The notes below the pieces were generated by a model, which had not been told where the DNA came from, did no database searches, and saw only the letters and a program-made list of their open reading frames with translations. A stretch of DNA of 64,000 nt from Aphrophora alni (Eukaryota > Arthropoda > Insecta > Hemiptera > Aphrophoridae), in the NCBI GenBank assembly GCA_963513935.1, contig OY740766.1, positions 3,626,001 to 3,690,000 of the forward strand, in the 5' to 3' direction. Of this stretch, positions 1 to 9,399 are shown piece by piece; position 1 is the stretch's first letter, and every line of letters starts with the position of its first letter. Both the position numbers and the translations under genes were made by a program.

Positions 1-1320
1 GCTCTATGTACCAAACGATTGATCACCTCTTGATTAAATCAGGATCTTCTGGGGCATTGGAAACTCTGATAAAAATTGATCATTTATTGTCTTTTCGAAT
101 ATTATCTTTCTCGTTTAGTGTAAAAAAGATATGTCAATGTGGTAACCGTCGCTTCTGAAATTCAATGGTGTAAATTATGCTTTGCCATGCTCAAATACTG
201 TTTCTGTAAATATTACCAGTCAAGTTCTCTTAACTGAGGGATATTTTTCTTGCATATTCCAACCTGTACACTCTAGAAGTGAGCTTATGAGAGGTTCTGA
301 AGCGTTGACATGAACAAATAAAAGATTTTTTGAAAATTATTCGTTTTTTTCATTTGTTGATTGAAGTTCCACAAGTGAAATTTTTTTTTAGTGAAGTTTA
401 TATGTATTTAACCGAAATTTTATCGTTATCTGTGGAGACAATTAAAAAAAAAATAGTTTTTTATGTCAAACTTATTTTTTTAAATCGAGATCTCCTGAAT
501 TTTCATTTTAAAGAAAATCGAGACTAATGTGTTTTGTTTGAAAGGTGTACAGTTGAAAAAAAAAATTTGAACTAAATATTTTAAAAATTTGACACCAAAT
601 CTAAACGAAAATGTTTACAATCGTACAAATAACAAAATCTATTTATTTAAAGTTATTATTTCATGCAACGAGACAATAGTAGAGCTGTAAATAGAAATGT
701 TTTAAGCAGTTCAAATATATAAACCATGTGTTTAAGATGAAGGTTAATTAATTCTCAAACAAACCTAGACATATTTTGACACTGATTCCAACTAAAATTA
801 ATTCCATCTCAGCCTCCAGCAAATGATGGCAGTTTGTCAAAGCTTTGTATTCAACTACTTTAAGATGGCTGATATTTTATTGTCGGTCACTTTCAACCTT
901 AAAATCCAAATTGAAGCTTAATTTTTTAAGTTAAAATATTTATAATTTGTAAACGTTGGTTTTACATTCATTGGCACTGGTTTAATTGGTGTGTTTTTTG
1001 AATGTTCAAGGCACGTTATGTACATATCATAAAATCTATGCAATTTAATACGTAGTAAGAGTGTAGCTTACATAATTTTTAAATTCTATCCTTTTAAGAT
1101 TAAAATTACCTATGATTTAGTTTAAACGCAGTTTCTATGTTTGTGACAAATGAATACAATTTGTGCCTACCTTAGTCTAACAATAGGCTCACCAATTTCT
1201 TAGATTGTATTCCACCTTGAAATATTAGTAAGCTACCTGGCAGATAAAATTCATTTCATCCATATTACTTTAACCAGTATATGAAGCATAAGAAGAAAAT
1301 GTGCTAAGGTCTTTTCACTC
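1..1320. other. AT-rich intergenic or intronic DNA
   Basis: I see no gene, RNA or clear repeat here. The open frame near 330-527 starts at TTG, is made of low-complexity A/T codons and resembles no family I know. Confidence 0.6.
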
Positions 1321-1324
1321 TTTA

Positions 1325-2450
1325 TAAAGAGAAACAAGGAAGATACATAACTACAGAGCTATTTCTTTATTACTTGTGTTTAGTAGAGTTTTTGAAAAAC
1401 TGTATCTAACACAACTTCTTCCTTATTTAGTGGCCAATATGGTTTTCAAAAAGTCAACTCTTCAGTAAATGCAGTTGTCGAATTAATGGAAGTTGTAGTG
1501 GAAGGTTATGAATATTTTACTGGACCTCTCAAAAGCAATTTATTGTGTGGATTTCAAATTATTGCTAAAAAAATATGAACAAGTTGACATTCGCAGACCA
1601 CCTCTATCATGGTTACGAAACAACACGTGACTGTTGCAGGAAGGCTGTTTAAACAGGTCCAGTGTAGGTATGGGGTTCCTCAATTATCAGTTCTCGTACC
1701 AGTATTATTTTTACCTTATATAAATGATCTATCGTCATCAATAAATGTTGATCAACTAATTCAGTTTACTGACGATACAACTTTGACTTTTCAAACAAGT
1801 TCCTTGCAAATCTTAGAGCAAAAGGTCTTACAAGTTCACGCCGCAAAGCAGTACTTTGGGTGAAAACAGTTTGACAATAAATCCGGTCAAAACATGATTT
1901 AAACCAGGCAGAAAGTGTCGTTTTAGAAGATATAACTAGAAGAAGTAAACCCAGCAAAGTTCTTGGGTCTTCATATTGATAATAAGCTTTCTTGGAATAA
2001 TCGTATTGACAGTATTAGTGCAAAACTTACTTAAGGATCATTTGCACTGAGAAAATTTAAAACAATATTGCACACCCTATATTCTTTTGACTGCTTATTA
2101 CGGGTTAGTATATCACCATCTAAGCTATGGAAATCCTACTCTGGGGAAATTCATCTGTTCGTAATTTACACATAATACTTGTCCTGCAAAATAAAGCAAT
2201 CAGGTTTGTAGTAGGATTAACGAAATTCTAGTCTTGCAAAAATACGTTAAGGTTACTTGGAAGTCTTAGTCTTCAACTATGTATCACGTCGAGAACAAAT
2301 ACATACACAATTTTATAGCACCAGATAAACGTCCTTCCAAAGCGGGTGCATTTTTGATTAACAAGCTGCCGGTCAATATTAAAATTATACAATATTATAA
2401 GTCTTCTAAAACTTCTGTTATCGGAATCGTTTTGTTCAGAAGAGGAGTTT
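1325..2450 (+). mobile_element. Decayed non-LTR retrotransposon, reverse transcriptase region (jockey-like)
   Basis: Translating all three plus frames gives, in order, the landmarks of a non-LTR reverse transcriptase. Near 1350-1440 there is a NYRAISLL..FSRVFEKLYL stretch. Near 1435-1480 a GQYGFQKVNSSVNAV stretch matches the usual QxGFRKxxSTxxAV. Near 1660-1740 comes YGVPQLSVLVPVLFLPYIND, which corresponds to the family GVPQGSVLGPxLFLxYIND. At about 1765-1785 FTDDTTL stands in for the catalytic FADDTTL. After a stop, a FLGLHIDNKLSWNN stretch (about 1957-2000) and a QNKAIRFVVG-like stretch (about 2185-2215) complete the thumb and C-terminal region. Stops, frameshifts and the Ala-to-Thr change beside the catalytic Asp pair show it is dead. 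No endonuclease domain is visible upstream, so it is probably 5'-truncated. The assignment to a jockey/CR1-like clade is inference. Confidence 0.85.
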
Positions 2451-2785
2451 GATCTTTTGAAGATGGTTAAATAGAGATGATCTCTTGTATAGCTAGCTCC
2501 AACATTAGCTTATATCTCAAATGAAAGGCAGTTAACGATGTTTTAAAATATTTTTATGAATTATATTACAAATTAAATTATGAATAATTGTTTATTGATT
2601 TTTAGAGTGTAATTTACGTTATACTTATTAAAATTGTTTATTTACATTGATGATTATTAATTGTAGGAAACGATTATATATTGTACTCAGTGTTACTATA
2701 TATATGACTTTGTTTTGTTGCACTGTGTGACTGCACTGTATTTTAATTTATTGTATAAGAGTTTGAATGTAAACATTATTGTTTA

Positions 2786-3025
2786 CAATAATATTTCAAG
2801 TGAAAAATACGACCTAGACAGGGAATCGAACCCAGGACCTTTGGCTTTACGTGCCAATGCTTTACCACAGAGCTATCCTAGTCGCTTCCCAGTACAAGGC
2901 GTAGACCTCTCACTTGACTTTAGTTGCTGCAATTTTGAGTTTCCAATTAATTACCTCGCATATGCGACATTGAAATTAATTTTCACTCATTTTTCAGCCC
3001 TTATTTTTCACTTGAAATATTATTG
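2786..3025. mobile_element. 240-bp TIR element (MITE-like) flanked by TA, carrying a tRNA-like core
   Basis: Positions 2782-2809 and 3002-3029 are a perfect 28-bp inverted repeat. If the TA at 2784-2785 and at 3026-3027 is read as the target duplication, the element is 2786-3025 with termini starting CAATAATATTTC. TA target sites and simple TIRs fit a Tc1/mariner-type non-autonomous element. The interior holds a tRNA-like sequence on the minus strand next to the left TIR. No transposase is present. The exact boundary is inferred, because the inverted repeat includes the TA. Confidence 0.7.
2810..2884 (-). tRNA. tRNA-like sequence (pseudo-tRNA) inside the TIR element
   Basis: The minus strand reads as a cloverleaf. 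There is a D arm with box-A-like TAGCTCTGTGGTAAAGC. The anticodon arm has a 5-bp TTGGC/GCCAA stem and a 7-nt loop that puts GTA at the anticodon position. A 5-nt variable region follows. The T arm carries box-B-like GGTTCGATTCC. Against a functional gene: position 33 of the loop is C rather than the near-universal T, the acceptor stem has a slipped or mismatched base, one T-stem pair is broken, and no Tyr-type intron is present. The two internal Pol III promoter boxes look intact, so transcription is possible. The best reading is a tRNA-derived (SINE-head-like) segment captured in a MITE. Confidence 0.5.
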
Positions 3026-3029
3026 TAAA

Positions 3030-4172
3030 TTCAATATTTGCTAATAAAAAACGTATAAGCGGAAAAATCAAATAATTAAAAAATACCTATTATTGTTTAG
3101 TTTTTATAAAATTTATAAGTTTTTAATTTATTGTTATGTTTGTGTGTTTTGTTTTTCGGTGTTTAAATTTGACTTGTTTATTGACGTATATTATGGAAAA
3201 ATGTATCTTTTTTGTCTACAGGATAGAATAAATGAAATTAATATAGGGTAAATTTAGTCATCCGTTTTTGATTGATCTTAACGTTTGGTAGTCTGAGGAA
3301 AATGAAAAAGTGATTTTCAACGTCCGTCCGTCGTCGCTGTCGTCTGTACGACTACAATAACGATAGGAGGCTATAGTGTGCTCGTATAAAACCATTTTGA
3401 AATTCGGAAAAAACGAATTGAGAATGTAAAATCGCGGCTATTTTAAATATTTTATATTTCCATATCTCGTGTTATTCAACTTATAAACACACTGAATTAG
3501 ATATCCATTCTGCATGTAATGGTACCTCCTCTACGAAGATATTCTAAAAACGTAATTACAAATCGAGTGGAGGCTTCTTCACAGACACCAGCAAAGCGAT
3601 TGGAGACTGTTTTAATATGGTACGGTGCCAAGAAAGTAGTGTTGTAAACAATTACGCGGTTCAGATAATCTGTGTAAGTAACTGTTTTAATCAAACTTGC
3701 TCTACTGAGAAAGACCATTACACTTTAACACTTTCTACCAAGGCTTTAAAACTAGAGTATCTGTTGTTTGATAGGGCTGGGTATGTATTTAATTTTCTGT
3801 TATTTTTGTTTCAATATTGTCCCAGCAGTGATTGTATCTTCAAACATATTCTTCCTCATTTTAAAGATCTCTACGATGGGGATGTGACGTCGGTTTAAAA
3901 AAAAACAATTCACAAAAGGTGAAAGAAGAATGTCTAGGTAGTGGAAAAGTTAAAAAAAATCCCATTTAAAATGGCTTGGAATGTAACCACTTAAAGAGTT
4001 GCCATAGTGATCAGTATAACAAAACTAACAGCTGACCTGTATATTTAGATATCACAACTGAAATTTTTGTGGGTTGCATAAATGTATTTTCATTCACAAA
4101 CATACTAATATTCTCTGTTTGAAGTTATTTGTTAATGATGGAAGTTCAGTTTTATTATTATACATTTTTCGG
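3030..4172. other. AT-rich spacer with CGT-rich patch
   Basis: No gene is recognised. Positions 3318-3350 are a CGT/CGTC-rich patch, unusual in this AT-rich context. Opposing frames at 3497-3718 (minus) and 3617-3898 (plus) overlap and neither resembles a known protein. A short segment near 4000-4042 belongs to a dispersed motif also seen at 54.4 kb on the other strand. Confidence 0.5.
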
Positions 4173-4402
4173 ACATTTGCCGTCATTTGTGTGTTAGAAA
4201 TCAAAACACGACGTTTCGGGAATAAGAATCCATTCCCGTTAACATATTAAGGTTGGTGGTATTCTTATTTAATTTTACTTCTTACATAGGCTTAGTTTCT
4301 AGTTTCATGTTTCTTTAGTTTTTAGTCACTTGATAACGGGAATTGATTTTTATTCCCGAAACGTCGTGTTTTGATTTCTAACACACAAATGATGGCAAAT
4401 GT
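4173..4402. repeat. Foldback element with 68-bp inverted arms and hammerhead-like 3' half
   Basis: Arms 4173-4240 and 4335-4402 are inverted copies with 3 mismatches in 68. They are separated by a 94-bp spacer. Each arm, read toward its outer end, contains a GGGAAT/ATTCCC hairpin followed directly by GAAACGTC and then GTG. That matches the stem II, GAAA and cleavage-site side of a hammerhead ribozyme. The upstream box reads TTGATAA on the plus strand instead of CTGANGA, so catalysis is doubtful in this copy. No coding content is present. Confidence 0.75.
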
Positions 4403-5820
4403 ACACACTAATATGTTGTAAAATAATCATAAGGGAATTGTGTGGTTGTTTACTCTATAGGACCGTTTGTCTGTACATTTTCGCACACATTCTCGCAAGG
4501 ATATTTATAAATTCAAAATATATATTGTTATAAAAATGTCGATTTTTTAAAAACTGAGGTTCAGGTTCTTTATTTGCAGCAATAAGCCAATAGTGTAAAT
4601 ATTTAATTTCCTAAGAGTTATTTATTTTTTAGCAACCGTTGATCATAAATGCATTGTTTATGACCCTCTTAATTTAAAAACCTCACATCGTGAGGGTCTT
4701 TTGAATTAAAAATCTATACATACATCATTAAAAAGCTTGGAAAATCTCCCAATTAAAAGCAGAAAGCTTTGCCATAGTATGCAATATAACATAGTCAACT
4801 CTTGGGGAGTGGTAAATTAATCATGTGATTTTTCTGATCAGCTGTTATACTTTTGTATTACTTTACTTTGAGTTTATGTTTATATCATGCCAGTGCCAAT
4901 TAGTATGTAAACGAATAACTAACAAGTTTACTAAAACTATAACAGTAACATATTAAGTAGAAAAAAATTAGCCCAGATCATTTGGACTGGAATTGTGACG
5001 GCCTACTTGTCTTGATTAAGTAATCTAAACTATAAAATGTTATGCAGTAATGTGTTAGCGCCAGTCAGGTGGGTACCATTGCTTATCATATCTTACTTTA
5101 TGACACTTTATCAAAACGTAGAAACGTTAGAAACACTGTGCTTGTATTAAATGTAACTTTCTTTGTCTTGTCTTGCCAATCTTTGTTTATGTACTACCCC
5201 CCGCCGGTCTGATCATTTTCATAAAAGTGTATGATAAAAGGTCTAATTGTTTGATATTTAGATATATTGGTTAATTTTTTACAAATAGCTTGGACTATTT
5301 CCATAACAAATCCAAACTGTTAAACTTTTTAAACATGGCTACATAGTTAATATATCCAACAATGTTTTTATGAACACTGCCTTTTCATTAACAAAACTCC
5401 AGATAACAAACAAAATTTAAAAAAAAAACAAGCAAAATAAGCTTTCATTATCACAAAGTTTGGTTCAAAATTAGTAATTAAATGTTCAAGTAAATTCTAA
5501 AGATTTTTTTTTTGTTTTTTAATTATGAAAAAGGGTACACATGACGAGACTTCTTTACGTTTTTGAAAAAGAACTGATAACAATAACAATCAAAAACAAG
5601 TTGATGGATGCTATCATGATACGTTTCTATCTCATCATACAATGTAGTACAAGCGAATCCTCTAAAGTAAAATGAGATCCTTCAAAAGTTTGCCTCTTTA
5701 ATTAGTAAAAAATGTAAAATTGTTGGTGAATCTAGGGGTATTAACTAATATAGGGTAAGTTTGTTTAAAAACCATTGATACACAGATTTTCTGAACCTCC
5801 TAATTGTGGAACAATCGGGC
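4403..5820. other. AT-rich spacer
   Basis: I see no gene. Around 4795-4860 there is a segment with a GATCAGCTGTTAT core that recurs at about 24.06 kb. A small hairpin with GACCCTC/GAGGGTC arms lies at about 4671-4700. Confidence 0.45.
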
Positions 5821-5844
5821 CACTTAGATTTATATATTAAAAAG

Positions 5845-5934
5845 TTTACAGTCGTTCGCTCGTGTCACTAGCACGTCACGTTAATGAAGAAGCTTCCTTT
5901 ACTCTCGCGTCGACGATCTCGTTATGTCGTCGAA
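5845..5934 (+). other. Candidate non-coding exon or promoter patch (plus strand)
   Basis: This is a CpG-rich island in an AT-rich setting, with several CGT, TCGCG and GTCGTCG words. It ends at GTCGTCGAA followed by GTAAGA, a fair 5' splice site. A strong 3' splice-site-like sequence follows at 6100. This could be the 5' untranslated exon of an unseen plus-strand gene. No open frame supports it, so it may be chance. Confidence 0.2.
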
Positions 5935-6083
5935 GTAAGAATATTTTAGTTCATTCTACTCAATTGTTGTGAGATTAGAACAAGAATAGTGCTCGAAGTT
6001 TGTCTTAAATTATATTATTATACATTTTATAAAAGTTTGTGTAGTTATTTGTGTTGTTGCATTCGAAAAATGTTTCATGTGGA

Positions 6084-6108
6084 TTTTCCTTATCTTGCAG
6101 GTTAGTAT
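6084..6108 (+). promoter_or_regulatory. 3' splice site fused to a 5' splice site (recursive-splice-like)
   Basis: The sequence ATTTTCCTTATCTTGCAG ends at 6100 and is followed immediately by GTTAGT. A pyrimidine tract plus CAG joined to a GTRAGT-like donor is the zero-length-exon pattern known from long insect introns (ratchet points). It is on the plus strand, and no plus-strand gene is proven here. Confidence 0.3.
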
Positions 6109-6270
6109 TTACGCTATAGTTTTCATTACAAATATGAATTCGTGTCTTTTAGTGTAGAGTTTACTGTTACAATAATATAGAGTAATTTGTAGATCGTTAT
6201 GTAGATTTTCTGGGTAGTTTGTAGTTTTTGAATTTATTATATTGTTTCATTCAAGTCGTTGTTTGCTTTA

Positions 6271-6339
6271 AAATGGACGGTGCAAAAACATTGGACAATT
6301 TTTTCACTCGCCAAATCACCAAACCAAAACTATTCACCT
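6271..6339 (+). CDS. Small ORF, 22 codons, unrecognised
   Basis: An ATG with a good context (AAAATGG) opens a short frame with a TLDNFF stretch and a stop at about 6339. TLDNFF resembles a PCNA-interacting (PIP) box without its leading Gln. There is no other support. It could be a 5' UTR ORF, part of an exon with the splice-like signals upstream, or chance. Confidence 0.12.
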
Positions 6340-6593
6340 AAAATGACAATTCAGTAGTTATCGGTTAAAAAGGCGAACGAACGCAGATTTTGAAAAATAT
6401 ATGTATATATTTAAATAGGGTGTAACCGTACTTAGCTTGTGCCATAAAGGAGTCCTCAGCGTAAATTGTACTTGATTGGAATTCAGATCATGATCAAGAA
6501 TCTTTTTTTTTTGTTTTGTTTTTTGGTAAACACTCAAGATTCGTTCAATTTTTAAAATATGATTTTTTTTTAAACTGAACCGAAATACTGGTT

Positions 6594-6848
6594 TGGTTAG
6601 ATTAGGTTAGATTAAGTTAGGTTGAACACTAATTTCGTAAATGAACGAAGTCGATACTGTATATTTTAAAACTTGTATTTGTTAAAAGACTCATAATCAA
6701 TTTTTTGGTTAGGTTAGGTTAGGTTAGGTTAGGTTAGGTTAGATTAGATTAGGTTAGGTTAAGTTAGGTTGAACACTAATTTCGTAAATGAACGAAGTCG
6801 GTACTGTATATTTTAAAACTTGTATTTGTTAAAAGACTCAAAATCAAC
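6594..6848. repeat. 147-bp-spaced duplication bordered by TTAGG-like tracts
   Basis: Two copies of a segment starting GAACACTAATTTCG (6624 and 6771) run for about 78 bp with only a few differences. Each is preceded by a GGTTA-type tract: a degenerate one at 6594-6623 and a longer one at 6707-6770 with about ten units, several as GATTA or AAGTTA variants. The unit is the insect telomeric pentamer, internal to the chromosome here. Confidence 0.85.
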
Positions 6849-6859
6849 TTTAAAACTTT

Positions 6860-7085
6860 ATTGTTATCCAAAATGTTAAGTTATCGAGATATGACCAAAA
6901 TGTGCCTACATGTCAAATTTGATTAAATTGGTTCACACGTTAGAGCACTGAATAGACGACGGACGAGGTTATTCTAAAACCAATTTTTTTTTTGGATTCA
7001 GGGGACCTTAAAACGGATATATACGCTTAAAACTCGACATTAATTTTTGACTCATCACATAACTTTGCGTATGTATAAGAAAGTA
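6860..7085 (+). repeat. Dispersed repeat, copy 1 of a diverged pair
   Basis: This segment aligns with 8450-8635 in the same orientation. In both, an AAATTTGATTAAATTGG-like stretch and a run with a CGTT..AG..GACTAAAC/GACGAC core are followed by AAAACCA, a T-rich run, a GGACCT..AAAA..G.TATA stretch, an ACATCGATTTTT-like stretch and a closing AAGAAAGTAA/AGGAAAGTAA. It is probably the 3' part of an unclassified transposable element. Confidence 0.45.
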
Positions 7086-7089
7086 AAAA

Positions 7090-8330
7090 AAATCAATCAA
7101 AATAAGTAAGATGTACCGCAGCAACTAAAACACCAGCTGATGATATTTAGGTTGTTAATTTTAAGGTCCTGCAATAAATGCAGGGATATTCAGAGCGGGT
7201 CCAACTCTATTTATATACACAATTAATTAATTACACGTGTTCTGGTTTCTGGACAAAGAGGAAATCTAAGATATCGATTTACTAAGTTTAAAAACATCGG
7301 AAATATGAGAATAGTGTTAAACAATAGTACCATCGTGGAATCTTATCTTTTCCTTATTGCTAGACAAACATGTAAAGTTGTAAACCTTATTGTCAAAACT
7401 ATACAACAAAGTAGTAAACTCCTGTACGCGTTGAAGGAATCTCTCGACTAGTCCGTTAAAGCTACCAAAATAATCTTTATACAACATTCAATTTTAAGTT
7501 AAATTAAAATCGGTAATTGTTCGTTTATTTTAGATGGTCAGGTTAGGTTGTCCTATAGGCACAAGGTCGTACAAACCGATGTCAAGTACAAGCTCTATAA
7601 TTAATAGAAATTTCATAAAAAGTAGAATATTAAAGTTCTGGAGAATTTAAATCTAATTTGTAAGTTGACATAAGATGCTTCACAGCTTAATTCCGTGTGT
7701 ATATTTAGTTGTAAATCTTTTATCTGTTCTATTTCTTATTATTTCTTTTGGTAGATAAGACAGCATATAGGTAGTTTCCATTCTGATAATAAATTGTTAC
7801 GATATATCAATATTTAAATTTTATATGAAAAAACTGCCTTATGCAGAAAGTTACGGTTTCTAAAAATTGTAAACATTCACCTCCAGGTGTTTTTAAAATA
7901 TGCTGTGCAAATTTATAAAAGTTCCACTCACCCACCCTCAAAAGTAAATGAAAACGAACCAAAAATTACCGTCAACAAAATGTCATTTCCGTAGTTGTCA
8001 ACCCAAAACTGAATATAAGCGGTCTTTAAAATGAAAATTATAAATTGAAATAAGTTTGTTTAGTTTCTGCCATCAGTATGAGTCTTATTGAATTAAAATC
8101 AAACTTTTAAGATCAGAGATAATTTTTGTTTTTAGCAATTATTCCTAAACCGAATTATTATATATTTCACTTACACACAAGTTTCGTGTTATTAATCTAC
8201 ACATTTCACTAACATTTCGAATAAAAAAATTGTAAGTCAATTTTGAGAAATTAAGTGTTATATATCAGTCTTATAGGAGATGTTTTTGCTATTTACCGAT
8301 TACTTACTACCTGATATTTTTTGAGAAGTG
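7090..8330. other. AT-rich spacer
   Basis: No gene, RNA or repeat could be supported. A short AGGTTAGGTTG motif at about 7540 is an isolated telomere-like dimer. Confidence 0.4.
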
Positions 8331-8449
8331 GGAGGCGCCTAAACGTTAGAGCCAATTTTGATGAAATCGTAATTTTGCGTTTTTTTTGCTATGACAGCTA
8401 TCTTCTGATTTTGAATTCTCAAAAATAAAAAAATAAGCCCCAAGTTGTG

Positions 8450-8635
8450 GTAAAATTTGTTTCATTCAAATCGGCCTACGCGTTTGGGCTGTAGAGGACT
8501 AAACATTCGACAGACATCACTCCAAAAACCATCTTTTTGTACTAAGAGGACCTCAAAAGAGGTATAACCGACATCGATTTTTACCAAACACATACTTTCA
8601 CTATACAACGTATATGAAGGAAAGTAACAATAAGA
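8450..8635 (+). repeat. Dispersed repeat, copy 2 of a diverged pair
   Basis: This is the partner of 6860-7085. It retains the TACTAAGAGGACCTCAAAAG stretch, the ACATCGATTTTTACC stretch and the terminal GAAGGAAAGTAA. Confidence 0.45.
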
Positions 8636-9054
8636 TATATCCTACACATATCTACATATATGATAATTTAGAGATGAATAATAAAACGGTCTAAGTAAGA
8701 CATTTTTTCATGGGTGAAGCAAATCTTTAATAAAAAGTTCACAAATGTCGGGATTCCACATAAGAGATTTTTACTTTCAAACTTACCGTGGTACACCTTT
8801 TCCGAGAAAAATTGCAAAATGAAATTAGCCCTATTATGTTTTACCTGAATTTCTACAGGAAGGAATGGCTAGAGGAGACGAAAGTCCTTATCTATTTATA
8901 AGCTTGAATTGCTTACACACAACACACAGCTCTAAAATAAAAGATGTAACAGATGCTGGAAGGAAACCGTAGCCATGGAGATACACTTAGCCTTGTTTCA
9001 GCCAGAAATAACAAGTTTGAAATGTGTTCCAGGAAACTCGAGACGGACAGAAGG

Positions 9055-9330
9055 ATAAGGATTTATGTATCTTCACAGACAGTCAGGAGGCTTTGGAAGG
9101 CCGGTGTATTAACAAATTTAGGTCAAAGTTAGCCTGGAATTGTTTCAGTATCACAATAGATTATTAGGCATAGTCGCTGAACAATGTTCCGCTCACTTTG
9201 TTGATTCCTGGACATACCTGGGAATGATGTGCAGATGCGCTGCCTAACAAAAAGTCTGTAAGAGGAAACAGTAGAGCATCTTATGTTTATAAGATTCAGA
9301 AGTTGATGGAGGTTGCAGGTTTTTCTGGGG
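9055..9330 (+). mobile_element. Decayed non-LTR retrotransposon RNase H domain
   Basis: A frame starting near 9055 reads LCIFTDSQEALEG. This is the RNase H signature in which the IxTDSQxAL Asp is a catalytic residue in jockey/R1-type elements. A SKLAWNCF-like stretch follows at about 9125-9155. After a frameshift, LIPGHTWE near 9205-9225 corresponds to the family WVPGHxGxxGNExAD. DALPNKK at about 9228-9250 is the remnant of the ADxLAKxG box. Stops and frameshifts show it is inactive. The reverse transcriptase part is not seen next to it, so only a fragment is present. Confidence 0.7.
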
Positions 9331-9399
9331 ACATCAAATTGTTTCTATTTTGGATATCAATAAACCACTGTGGTTGAATAATAATAGACAGCACAGTTG

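Noticed and set aside
2810..2884. Functional tRNA-Tyr gene
   Set aside because: The T33-to-C change, broken acceptor and T-stem pairs, absence of the usual intron and location inside a MITE argue for a pseudo-tRNA.
3497..3898. Opposed ORFs at 3.5-3.9 kb as genes
   Set aside because: Neither has a recognised domain, both are short, and they overlap on opposite strands in repeat-like DNA.
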